Source: an uncultured Allobosea sp. (GTDB taxonomy: Bacteria; Pseudomonadota; Alphaproteobacteria; Rhizobiales; Beijerinckiaceae). Taken from it: DNA of 35,253 bases. Shown here piece after piece: positions 1 to 7,357 of this stretch (position 1 is its first letter; every line of letters starts with the position of its first letter). The translations under genes and the position numbers were made by a program. Where the stretch lies: contig NZ_CAMFKW010000051.1 in assembly GCF_945957345.1 (NCBI RefSeq), positions 1 through 35,253 on the forward strand. Reading direction: 5' to 3'. The notes beneath the pieces are model-generated. The model was not told where the DNA came from and ran no database searches. It saw nothing but the letters and a program-made list of their open reading frames with translations.

Positions 1-265
1 AGCTGCCCCAGTCGGCCGGCCACCAGTCCTGGCTGTCAGTCATCAGCGCGCGCAGGTCGTTCTTCAGTGCTTCGACGTCGAGCTTCTTCAGCTCCTCGCG
101 ATAATTGAAGCCCTTGCCCAGCGGATTGGTCTTGCTGTCATGCTGGTGGAGGATGTCGAGGTTCAGCGCATTCGGCCACCAGCTGGTGACGGAGCCGCCG
201 GTCGCGGTCATTCCGCCGTGCATCACCGGGCATTTGCCGGTCTTCTTTACAACCGTGTCGGACAT
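1..265 (-). CDS. katG: Catalase-peroxidase KatG, N-terminal part (cut by window edge)
   Basis: This is the first 88 residues of a bifunctional catalase-peroxidase, the cytoplasmic heme enzyme that removes hydrogen peroxide. The protein starts MSDTVVKKTGKCPVMHGG and continues through WWPNALNLDILHQHDSKTNP and a DSQDWWPADWG segment. These match the KatG N-terminus that leads into the distal-heme RMAWHxAGTYR motif, which lies outside the window. The ATG at 265 is preceded by a GAAAGGGGA ribosome site, which supports this start. The gene runs off the left edge, so its integrity cannot be judged. It faces the same way as the CBS-BON gene upstream of it, with 81 bases between them. No OxyR-like site was recognised in that gap. 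The family call is secure from the WWPN and WWPADWG signatures. Confidence 0.93.
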   Translation of the reverse strand, partial: MSDTVVKKTGKCPVMHGGMTATGGSVTSWWPNALNLDILHQHDSKTNPLGKGFNYREELKKLDVEALKNDLRALMTDSQDWWPADWGS

Positions 266-346
266 GGCTTCCCCTTTCGGCATCTCTTCATCCAGCGGTT
301 TCAGATTAGTCTGTTTTGCGCCCCGGTCCCTTCGCGTACGGGTCAA

Positions 347-1051
347 TCAGGCTGGATCAGGCAAGATGTACATCCCGGACACCGGCTCGATCCAGGCGAG
401 TTGATCTATGACCTCGGTTACCCCTGCGGTGTTTTCCGCGGCGACGCGCGCCGCGTCGCGGGCACGCTCATCGAAAATCGCTCCGGAAAGCGCGACGACG
501 CCCCGATCGACTTTGACCCGGATTGCATTCCCCCAGGGCTGCTTCGCAAGCTCGCCCATAACCATCTGACGAATATGCTCGTCGTCTCCCGCTTGAGGGG
601 CTGAGGCTGGCAAGATGCGCAACATGGCCCGCATCAGATCAGAGCGCGCCACGATGCCGACGAGCCGTCCGGCCACGACAACGGGCACCCGCTTGATCCT
701 GCGGGCGCTCATCAGTTCGACGAGTTCGTCGAGCGTGGCTCCGGGTTCGATCGTCACCGGATCACGGGTCATCACCTCTTCGACTCTTCGGCTGTGGGTC
801 TGGACATACTCGTCGGCCTGCTTGCCGGCACTGACGATGAATTCGAGCCAGCGCGGCCGCTTGCGCACGGTTCCCAGTTCGCTGCGGCGCAGGAAATCGC
901 CCTCCGTGACGATCCCGACCAGTTGCTTGCCGCCCGTGACGACCGGCAGACCGCTGAAATGGCTTCCCAGCATCATTTGGGCGGCTTCGGACACCGAGGC
1001 GGATGGCCCGATGGCGACAACTGGCGAGGTCATGATGTCTGCAACGCGCAT
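347..1051 (-). CDS. CBS-CBS-BON domain protein
   Basis: The protein has 234 residues. It carries two CBS domains, at about residues 1-58 (MRVADIMTSPVVAIGP, with VGIVTEGDFLRR) and 90-150 (VEEVMTRDPVTIEPGATLDE, with VGIVARSDLMRAML). A C-terminal BON domain follows at about 155-225 (IRVKVDRGVVALSGAIFDE). CBS pairs bind adenosine nucleotides and act as energy or redox sensors. BON domains are small membrane or lipid-associated modules. No catalytic domain is present, so it is probably a regulator or stress protein. No signal peptide is seen. The ATG at 1051 has CGGAG nine bases upstream. Genes of this architecture are often found with universal stress proteins and anaerobic genes, which fits this neighbourhood. 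The ligand and partner are unknown. Confidence 0.88.
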   Translation of the reverse strand: MRVADIMTSPVVAIGPSASVSEAAQMMLGSHFSGLPVVTGGKQLVGIVTEGDFLRRSELGTVRKRPRWLEFIVSAGKQADEYVQTHSRRVEEVMTRDPVTIEPGATLDELVELMSARRIKRVPVVVAGRLVGIVARSDLMRAMLRILPASAPQAGDDEHIRQMVMGELAKQPWGNAIRVKVDRGVVALSGAIFDERARDAARVAAENTAGVTEVIDQLAWIEPVSGMYILPDPA

Positions 1052-1248
1052 GGTGATGGCTCCGGTCGAAGGGAAGCTCTGTCTCGTTGATGACCATTTC
1101 CGAAACCGCTTACGGCTTCAGAACGGGCGATTGGCCAGGAGTGCCGGGCGGCCTCTTTCTCTGCCTGCTTTCTCTGGGCGGCGCTCCGGCACATCGGCGG
1201 GTGGGCTTAGGTTGCCACGCACTCTAAGAGCATCCTCGTGGCGAACCC

Positions 1249-1262
1249 TTGATCTCGCGCAA
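1249..1262. promoter_or_regulatory. Weak FixK/FNR-type box
   Basis: The sequence TTGATCTCGCGCAA fits the degenerate FixK2 pattern TTG(A/C)-N6-(T/G)CAA as I recall it. It lies in the 240-base gap between the nuclease stop and the CBS-BON start. It is about 205 bases from the CBS-BON ATG, much further than the other boxes in this window, so it may be chance. Confidence 0.22.
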
Positions 1263-1291
1263 ATCGCAGGAAACCAGAATGAAGCCTGCGA

Positions 1292-2650
1292 TCACAGGCT
1301 AAATTCCTGTCCTTGCCGCGGCACGACACTTGGCCAGCCCAGCTCACGCTCGATGCGGATTCGCAGTGCTTCGGAAGCCTCCGGCTCGCCATGAACGATG
1401 AACACTCGCCGCGGCGCTCGCTTGAATCCCGAAAGCCAGCGCATCAATTCGTTGCTGTCGGCATGGGCCGAGAGCATGTCCAGTTGTGCGACTTCGGCAT
1501 TGATCGGCACCCAATCCCCATGGATCTTGAGATCCTTCGCGCCCTGCTGCAGCGTTCGCCCGCGTGTTCCGGGAGCCTGGAAACCCGAGAGCAGGATCGT
1601 GCATCTCGGATCGGGACCGAACGTCTTGAGATGATGGAGCACGCGCCCTCCGGTCGCCATGCCGGACGCAGCGATGACGATCTTCGGATACCGGCTCGCC
1701 GTGATCGCCTTCGACGCTTCGACATCGTCGACGTATTGAGCGGCGCCGAAGGCTCCGCGGCACGTCGCGTGGTCGAGTTTATGATCGCGCGGGTGCCGGC
1801 ACATCATCTCAGTTGCGTCGATAGCCATCGGACTGTCCAGGAAGATCGGTATGGCTGCGAGGCGCCCGGCCAGCTTCAGTCTCCAGAAATAATAGAGAAG
1901 CTGCTGTGCCCGGCCGACGGCAAAGGCCGGTATGACGAGCGTGCCGCCGCGCTCCACGGTGCGTTCGGCGATCGCGCCGAGTGCCTCGGCCGGATCCTCC
2001 GCCGGATGAACCCGATCGCCATAGGTTGACTCGATCACGATGTAGTCGGGCTCTCCGCCCGAGACGGGATCTGGAAACAACGCATCGTCGTAGCGCCCGA
2101 TATCGCCTGAAAACACCAGGCTGCGGCCTCCCCAGTGAATCTCGGCATGCGCGGCGCCCAGAATATGGCCGGCGTGGCGGAAACGCAGCGTCAAGCCGCT
2201 GGGTAGTGCAATCGTCTTGTCGAATGGGACGGTCGAAACATGTTCAAGAGCCCGCCGCGCATCGTGCACGCCATAAAGGGGTAAAGCGGGGGTATGCTTC
2301 GACAAATGGTGCCGGTTGAGAAACTCGGCATCCTTCTCTTGCAGGAAGGCACTGTCCATCAGGATCAATTCGGTGACGTCCCGCGTCGCTTCCGTCGCGT
2401 AGATCCTGCCGCGGAAGCCGTCCCGGACGAGCCGGGGCAGATATCCGGAGTGGTCAAGATGGGCATGCGTCAGGATGACGGCCTCGATCGTGTCCGGTTG
2501 GACCGGGAGCTTCTCCCAGTTCAGTTCGCGCAGGTTTTTGAGCCCCTGGAACAGGCCGCAATCGATAAGGATATGATGGCCGGCATAGGTTAGGAGGTGC
2601 TTTGATCCTGTGACGGTTCCGGCCGCACCGAGCGATGTCATCGTAAGCAT
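1292..2650 (-). CDS. MBL-fold / beta-CASP nuclease (RNA-specificity-domain metallohydrolase)
   Basis: This is a 452-residue metallo-beta-lactamase-fold protein of the CPSF/Ysh1-like beta-CASP group, probably a zinc-dependent RNA exo- or endonuclease in the cytoplasm. Visible motifs are GAAGTVTGSKHLL at the start, the zinc-binding HAHLDH at residues 62-67, FSGDIGRYDD and ESTYGDR in the middle, and LSAHADSNELMRWL and FIVHGE near the end. These are the expected MBL and beta-CASP ligand motifs in the right order, so the enzyme looks intact. I chose the ATG at 2650, with GAAAGA seven bases upstream, because the conserved fold starts there. A GTG at 2698 would add 16 unconserved residues. The gene lies 68 bases downstream of the P1B-4 ATPase on the same strand. 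Genes of this type recur in alphaproteobacterial low-oxygen and stress clusters. The substrate is not known. Confidence 0.88.
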   Translation of the reverse strand: MLTMTSLGAAGTVTGSKHLLTYAGHHILIDCGLFQGLKNLRELNWEKLPVQPDTIEAVILTHAHLDHSGYLPRLVRDGFRGRIYATEATRDVTELILMDSAFLQEKDAEFLNRHHLSKHTPALPLYGVHDARRALEHVSTVPFDKTIALPSGLTLRFRHAGHILGAAHAEIHWGGRSLVFSGDIGRYDDALFPDPVSGGEPDYIVIESTYGDRVHPAEDPAEALGAIAERTVERGGTLVIPAFAVGRAQQLLYYFWRLKLAGRLAAIPIFLDSPMAIDATEMMCRHPRDHKLDHATCRGAFGAAQYVDDVEASKAITASRYPKIVIAASGMATGGRVLHHLKTFGPDPRCTILLSGFQAPGTRGRTLQQGAKDLKIHGDWVPINAEVAQLDMLSAHADSNELMRWLSGFKRAPRRVFIVHGEPEASEALRIRIERELGWPSVVPRQGQEFSL

Positions 2651-2718
2651 GTGCGATCTTTCGCGGGTTTCCGTGGCAGGAGAGGATCTGGCGTCCACGC
2701 ATTCGCTGTCAGGCTACG

Positions 2719-4698
2719 TCACGATGCGGTGGGCGATGTTGTCCGCGATGGGAACTCTGGGCGCACTGAGGTCGGAGGATCGGGCTGGCGTTGAACGGGA
2801 GCACTCCCATCACCACCGCGTATCCCGTCCGACAGGAGGCGCAGACCATTCAGCACGACCAGAACGGTACCGCCCTCATGCCCGATCACCGCGAGCGGAA
2901 GTGGCAGATCGAAGAACAGGCCGCCGGTCACCAGCACCAGCATGGCGCCGATCGCGACGACGAGGTTCTGCCGGATGATCGCAGCTGTCCTGCGTGCCAG
3001 ACGGTGCGCATCGGCCAGCTTCTTCATGTCTTCTGACAGCAGGGCGACGTCGGCGGCCTGCAGTGCGACGTCCGACCCCGCTGCCCCCATCGCGATACCG
3101 ACATCGGCACGAGCCAATGCGGCGGCATCGTTGACGCCATCGCCGACGAAAGCGACCTTGCCAGCACGCGCGAGGTCGCCGACCTGGAGCACCTTGTCCT
3201 GCGGCAGCATCTCGGCATGAACCTCATCGGGAGCAAGGCCAAGTTCCGCACCAATGCGCAAGGCTACCGGCCTGCGGTCACCTGTCATCATGACGATGCG
3301 GTTGACGCCTCCGGCGCGAAGCGCAGCCAGCGCCGGAGCAGAACTGGCTCTTGCTTCGTCCGCGACGCTGACGGCACCCAGAACAGTCGCGCCGCGCCCG
3401 AGGTAAACCACGGTTTGGGAACTGTCGGCGAGTTCACGGAATGCGGGATCATCGACGGAAGCGCCCATCTCCGCAACGAGGTGGGTGTTCCCGGCCCATA
3501 TCGGGCCAAACACGTCGTGGCCAATGATACCGGCGCTCGGGCGGGAGCTGACGTCCACGACCTTCGCCGGCTCGATGCCGTTCGCAACAGCCTCCCGGCG
3601 GATGGCCGCCGCGACATGATGCTCCGAATGGGCTTCCAGCCCAGCCAGAAGTGAGAGAAAGCGGCGTTCCTCTCCGTCCAGGGCAACGATGAATGTCACC
3701 GCCGCTCGACCATTGGTCAGGGTTCCGGTCTTGTCGAAGGCAAAGGTATCGACCGCGGCGAGTGTTTCGAGCGCGCCGCCCCCTTTGAACAGTACGCCGC
3801 CGCGTGCCGCGGCAGAGAGGGCCGACAGGATCGCGGCTGGAACCGATATAACGATCGCGCAGGGGCTGGCCGCGACCAGAAGCGTCGCGGCCCTGTAAAG
3901 GGCCTGCTCCCAGTCCCGGCCAAGCCAATAGAAGGCCGCGAAGGCGAGACCGGCTCCCAGCAGGACCGCGATGGTATAACGCTGGCCGAACCATGCGCTG
4001 AAGCGCTCGGACGGCGCCTTCGCTTCCTGAGCCTCGGTCACGAGCCGGATCATGCGTGCGATCGTGCTGTCGCCGACCGTGCGGGTGACGGTCACGTCCA
4101 GGACCCCGTCGAGATTGACCGTGGCCTCGAAGACCTGTTGCCCCGGTTCCTTGGAGACTGGCATGGACTCGCCGGTGATATTGGCCTCGTCGATGCCGCC
4201 GCGGCCGTGCAGGATCACGCCGTCGGTCGGCACGCGTGCGCCTGGACGCAGCACCACCACGTCTCCGACGACAAGTTTGGAAGCGGGAACCTCGGCGACC
4301 GTGCCGTCCTCGCCTTTGCGGAAAGCCGTCTCCGGGCGTAGCGCCATCAGGGCCTCGACGGCACGGCGTGCACGCCCCAAAGCCTGATGTTCAAGCGTGG
4401 TCGAAATGCTGAAAAGCGTCAGTAGCACGGCGCCCTCAAACGGCGCCCCAACGGCAGCAGCGGCTATGGCTGCGACCACCATCAGCAGGTCGATGTCGAG
4501 GACGTGCTCGCGCCACAGCGCAGAGAGAGCACTCCAGGCGGCGGGGATACCGCCAGCAGCATAAACCAATACAAGGCCGGGCCATCTCAGAGCGGAGATC
4601 CCTTCGGCCGGCGGCCAGGTCCCAATGACCGCCAGGATCATTCCCAGGACCGCCAGGCCCGACATGACAGTCTCGAAATCGAACGACAGACGTTTCAT
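2719..4698 (-). CDS. P1B-4-type heavy-metal-translocating P-type ATPase
   Basis: The protein has 659 residues and is an inner-membrane metal exporter. The actuator motif TGES is at 175-178, the phosphorylated aspartate in DKTGTLT at 322 and GDGVND at 519-524. The transport motifs are SPC at 278-280, in place of CPC, and HEGGT at 607-611 in the last membrane region. SPC plus HEGG(G/S/T) is the signature of subgroup P1B-4, whose members move cobalt, iron(II), zinc or cadmium. There is no N-terminal metal-binding domain, as is usual for P1B-4. The nucleotide-domain dipeptide usually seen as SEHP is SEHH here. The ATG at 4698 starts two bases after the VIT-family stop, so the two are translationally linked. 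A longer frame upstream only antisenses or overlaps the VIT gene and was rejected. The VIT partner favours iron or manganese as cargo, which is inference. Confidence 0.9.
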   Translation of the reverse strand: MKRLSFDFETVMSGLAVLGMILAVIGTWPPAEGISALRWPGLVLVYAAGGIPAAWSALSALWREHVLDIDLLMVVAAIAAAAVGAPFEGAVLLTLFSISTTLEHQALGRARRAVEALMALRPETAFRKGEDGTVAEVPASKLVVGDVVVLRPGARVPTDGVILHGRGGIDEANITGESMPVSKEPGQQVFEATVNLDGVLDVTVTRTVGDSTIARMIRLVTEAQEAKAPSERFSAWFGQRYTIAVLLGAGLAFAAFYWLGRDWEQALYRAATLLVAASPCAIVISVPAAILSALSAAARGGVLFKGGGALETLAAVDTFAFDKTGTLTNGRAAVTFIVALDGEERRFLSLLAGLEAHSEHHVAAAIRREAVANGIEPAKVVDVSSRPSAGIIGHDVFGPIWAGNTHLVAEMGASVDDPAFRELADSSQTVVYLGRGATVLGAVSVADEARASSAPALAALRAGGVNRIVMMTGDRRPVALRIGAELGLAPDEVHAEMLPQDKVLQVGDLARAGKVAFVGDGVNDAAALARADVGIAMGAAGSDVALQAADVALLSEDMKKLADAHRLARRTAAIIRQNLVVAIGAMLVLVTGGLFFDLPLPLAVIGHEGGTVLVVLNGLRLLSDGIRGGDGSAPVQRQPDPPTSVRPEFPSRTTSPTAS

Positions 4699-4700
4699 CG

Positions 4701-5396
4701 TCACACCGCCCGGCCAATGAGGGAGCCGATCATCGCGGTGGAGGCCATCGCGACGGCCCCCCAGAACACCACCCGGACGGTTGGCTTCCAGATGCTGGCG
4801 CCGCCAGCCCGGGCACCGACCGCGCCAAGCACCGCAAGGCCGATGAGGCAGGCGATGGATACGGTCCATGCCGCCGTTCCAGCCGGCGCAAGCAGAGCAA
4901 CGATCAGCGGCAGAGCAGCCCCTGTCGCGAACGTCACCGCGGAGGTGAATGCTGCCTGGACGGGCCGCGCCATCACATGGCTCGCGAGCCCGAGTTCGTC
5001 CCGTGCATGGGCTTCGAACGCATCCTTCGCCATCATCTGTTTGGCGACTTGCCGGGCCAGTTCCGGGGCCACTCCGCGCTGTTCATAAATCGCGGCGAGT
5101 TCGGCCAGTTCAGCCTCGGGCTGCGTCGCCAGTTCATGACGCTCGCGCGCCATGTCGGCTTCCTCGGTGTCGGCCTGCGAGCTGACCGACACATATTCGC
5201 CCGCCGCCATCGACATCGCCCCGGCCACGAGTCCCGCGACGCCGGCAACGAGGATTTCATGCGCCGCCGCAGTGGCGGCGGCGACACCCACGATCAAGCT
5301 CGATGTCGAGATCAGTCCGTCATTGGCGCCGAGCACAGCCGCCCGAAGCCAGCCTATGCGCTCGATGAGATGGTTTTCCTTGTGAAGGGCGCGCAT
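4701..5396 (-). CDS. VIT1/CCC1 family transporter
   Basis: This is a 231-residue membrane protein of the vacuolar iron transporter family, which moves Fe(II) or Mn(II) out of the cytosol. The N-terminus HLIERIGWLRAAVLGANDGL and the stretch GLVAGAMSMAAGEYVSVSSQ are diagnostic. Next comes the acidic and charged cytoplasmic metal-binding loop (QADTEEADMARERHEL), and the last third holds three hydrophobic segments. The family usually starts near MR..HxxERxGWLR, so I chose the ATG at 5396. An in-frame ATG at 5438 (MIAQSCNACSK) adds two cysteines and is possible, and a TTG lies at 5504. No strong ribosome site distinguishes them. The gene is the first of a probable operon with the P1B-4 ATPase and perhaps the nuclease. 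An Irr-like palindrome lies upstream, which fits an iron role. Confidence 0.9.
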   Translation of the reverse strand: MRALHKENHLIERIGWLRAAVLGANDGLISTSSLIVGVAAATAAAHEILVAGVAGLVAGAMSMAAGEYVSVSSQADTEEADMARERHELATQPEAELAELAAIYEQRGVAPELARQVAKQMMAKDAFEAHARDELGLASHVMARPVQAAFTSAVTFATGAALPLIVALLAPAGTAAWTVSIACLIGLAVLGAVGARAGGASIWKPTVRVVFWGAVAMASTAMIGSLIGRAV

Positions 5397-5511
5397 GGGC
5401 ACAGCTTTCGAACAGGCGTTGCAGGATTGAGCGATCATGCTTGGTCGGCGAAGGTGCCGGTTCGAGAAAACCCCCCCGTCACCCGGCAAGCAGACGTCGA
5501 TCAATCCATAA

Positions 5512-5528
5512 ATTGGAATAATTCTAAA
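5512..5528. promoter_or_regulatory. Irr/ICE-like iron-control palindrome
   Basis: On the minus strand the site reads TTTAGAA-TTA-TTCCAAT, an imperfect dyad in an AT-rich patch. It resembles the iron control element bound by Irr in rhizobia and relatives (TTTAGAA-N3-TTCTAAA as I recall it), matching seven of seven bases in one arm and five of seven in the other. It lies upstream of the VIT/P1B-4 genes and 108 bases upstream of the phasin ATG. The link to VIT makes iron control plausible. Confidence 0.45.
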
Positions 5529-5635
5529 CTAAACAAGAGGCGGGGGATTTGCGCTGTGTCAAAGACCGGACTGCCGCATTCGTGGAAGCTCCCGCCATGG
5601 CGGTCCAGCCAGCCGAAGCAATTCAGGAGGCTCAA

Positions 5636-6037
5636 ATGCCCACGACAAAGTCTGGCTCCGACGCTTTCGCGGCGGATCGGATCATGCCCGCAGTCAACGT
5701 CGAGGAAGGCATCGAGCTCATTAAAGCACAGCTCGCCTCGGCAAGCGTACTGCCTCAGAAAATCTGGGAGACACAGTTCGCGATGGCTTCAGAAATCCTG
5801 ACCTTCATGGGGCGACGCATGCAAGCTCAGGCAGAGTTCTGTGCCAGGCTCGGCCACTGCACCGAGTTCGGCGAGGCAGTCGGTGTCCAACAGGATTTTG
5901 CCAGAGGTGTTGGCGGGGCCTATGCCGACGAGGCCGGGAAACTGTCGACGCTCGCCCGCAAGACCATGGATGCCTGGACCGGAGCCAGCGCCCAATACGT
6001 GTCGAACCTGACGGCCCTCCAAAAGAAGGCGGCCTGA
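5636..6037 (+). CDS. Phasin family protein
   Basis: This is a small 133-residue amphipathic helical protein of the phasin_2 type, which coats polyhydroxyalkanoate granules. After a short polar leader come helical stretches such as EEGIELIKAQLASASVLPQK, FAMASEILTFMGRRMQAQAE and ADEAGKLSTLARKTMDAW, and the protein ends NLTALQKKAA. No signal or membrane segment is present. The ATG at 5636 has a consensus AGGAGG at 5625-5630 with five-base spacing, which decides the start. An in-frame extension to 5549 has no such site. It is the only gene here on the plus strand and is monocistronic. It lies 8 kb from the phaC operon, but the shared function suggests co-use. A hairpin follows directly. Confidence 0.85.
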   Translation: MPTTKSGSDAFAADRIMPAVNVEEGIELIKAQLASASVLPQKIWETQFAMASEILTFMGRRMQAQAEFCARLGHCTEFGEAVGVQQDFARGVGGAYADEAGKLSTLARKTMDAWTGASAQYVSNLTALQKKAA

Positions 6038-6058
6038 CAAGCTCCCAAGGCGGTTTTC

Positions 6059-6082
6059 CTGAGCCAGCGCCGACTGGCTCAG
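6059..6082. terminator. Hairpin after the phasin gene
   Basis: A perfect nine-base inverted repeat, CTGAGCCAG / CTGGCTCAG, with a six-base loop starts 21 bases after the phasin stop. There is no strong T-run on either strand. It may end phasin transcription. It also overlaps the stop codon of the acetate kinase stub on the other strand, so it may have been that gene's terminator. Confidence 0.5.
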
Positions 6083-6192
6083 TTCGCAACTGCCAGCGCA
6101 TCCTCGACGATAATTGCTTGCTCGTCGGTCGGGATAATAAAATCGCGATGCGCGAGCCGTCTCGGGTAATCCGCGCTATGTGAGTGGCGTTG
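6079..6192 (-). pseudogene. 3' remnant of a second acetate kinase gene, frameshifted
   Basis: Reading the minus strand, this stretch encodes NATHIARITRDGSRIA in one frame and then FIIPTDEQAIIVEDALAV-AN-stop in the next. Together they align with the C-terminus of the intact acetate kinase at 11510-12700 (NATRINRADARVAAFVIPTD, then EEAVIAEDALAV). The DNA aligns too: agcgcatcctcg and ctcgtcggtcgggat are shared word for word. A one-base insertion in the remnant (about position 6140) causes the frame change. No upstream part of the gene is present, because the permease stop is at 6223. This is therefore a decayed stub left by a deletion or rearrangement. The sequence has drifted from the intact copy, so it is an older paralogue or horizontally related copy, not a recent duplicate. 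Confidence 0.82.
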
Positions 6193-6222
6193 GCGACCGC
6201 TGGGGCACATCGCGAAGTGACT

Positions 6223-7356
6223 TCACGCGAAGATCACTTTCCGGAAGCGGGCGAGCGCGAAGGCAAAATAGGCCGCACCGATCGCGATGATCTTGGCGAT
6301 CTCGGGCCAGACCACGTCCAAGCCTGCGCCGCGATAGAGCACGCCTTGCGAGAAGGCCACGAAATGCGGCGTGGGGCTGAAAATCCGCATGATCCATTGC
6401 AACCAGAGCGGCATGCTCTCCATCGGCGTCGTCGCGCCCGAGAGCAGTTGCGTCACGACGAAGACGGGGATCGCGAGCAGGCCGAACTGGCCCATCGTCG
6501 TCGCCAGCGTGCCGAGCAGGATGCCGAGCGCCGCGACGGCGAAGGCATAGATCGCGGTCCCCAGCACGAAGAGCAGGAGCGAGCCGGCGATCGGGACGCC
6601 GAGCGTCCATTCGACCACAAGCACGAGCGATGCCACTGCCGCGACCAGGATGACCAGCGCGTTCGCCGTCATCTTGGCGAGCATGATCTCGACCGGCGTG
6701 ACCGGCATCACCAGGAGATGCTCGACCGTACCCTGCTCGCGCTCCCGGATCAGGGCGGCGCCGGTCAGGATGATGGTCAGCAGCGTGACGTTGTTGAGAA
6801 CCTGCATCACCGAGCTGAACCAGCCGGAATCGAGATTGGGATTGAAGCGCGCCCGCACCACGAGATTGATCGGCAGTGTGGTGGTGGTCTCGCGTCCTGC
6901 CTGGCGGTTCGCGATCTCCTGAGCGATGATCTGCTGGATATAGACCGTGCCGTTGCCGGCCTGGGTCATGGCTGTGGCGTCGATGTTGAGCTGCAGCGAC
7001 ACTGGCCGCCTGGCGAGCAGATCCGCCTGGAAGTTCGGCGGAATCTCCAGCACGAAGACGAGTCGTCCCGCATTCATCTCGGCGTCGATCTCGTTCGCGG
7101 CGATGGTCCTGGAGGCCTTGAACAGGGGCGGGCCGAAGGCTCCGAGCAGGCTGCGCGAGAATTCGGAGCGGTCCTCGTCGACGATGCCGATGGTGAGGTC
7201 GCGCGCCTCCAGCTTCACGCCGGTCGCAACCGTGTAGACCGCGATGCTGAAGGCGTAGGCTACCAGCACCAGCATGATCGGATCAGCGCGCAGGCTGCGC
7301 AGCTCCTTCACCACGAGGTGCAGGATATTCTGGAGATGAATGACGAGCCTGGTCAT
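6223..7356 (-). CDS. yhhJ: ABC-2 type permease (YhhJ-like)
   Basis: This is a 377-residue inner-membrane permease of the ABC-2 family. One membrane segment near residues 25-45 (IMLVLVAYAFSIAVYTVAT) is followed by a large periplasmic domain. A five-helix C-terminal bundle starts near residue 185 and includes the ABC-2 signature region (REREQGTVEHLLVMPVTPVEIMLAK, in pieces). The closing motif SGATTPMESMPLWLQ is typical. It lies one base after the stop of the ABC-ABC-permease fusion gene, matching the E. coli order yhiI-rbbA-yhhJ. It probably forms the membrane channel together with the permease half of that fusion. The cargo is unknown; related systems export drugs or hydrophobic compounds. Confidence 0.9.
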   Translation of the reverse strand: MTRLVIHLQNILHLVVKELRSLRADPIMLVLVAYAFSIAVYTVATGVKLEARDLTIGIVDEDRSEFSRSLLGAFGPPLFKASRTIAANEIDAEMNAGRLVFVLEIPPNFQADLLARRPVSLQLNIDATAMTQAGNGTVYIQQIIAQEIANRQAGRETTTTLPINLVVRARFNPNLDSGWFSSVMQVLNNVTLLTIILTGAALIREREQGTVEHLLVMPVTPVEIMLAKMTANALVILVAAVASLVLVVEWTLGVPIAGSLLLFVLGTAIYAFAVAALGILLGTLATTMGQFGLLAIPVFVVTQLLSGATTPMESMPLWLQWIMRIFSPTPHFVAFSQGVLYRGAGLDVVWPEIAKIIAIGAAYFAFALARFRKVIFA

Positions 7357-7357
7357 C

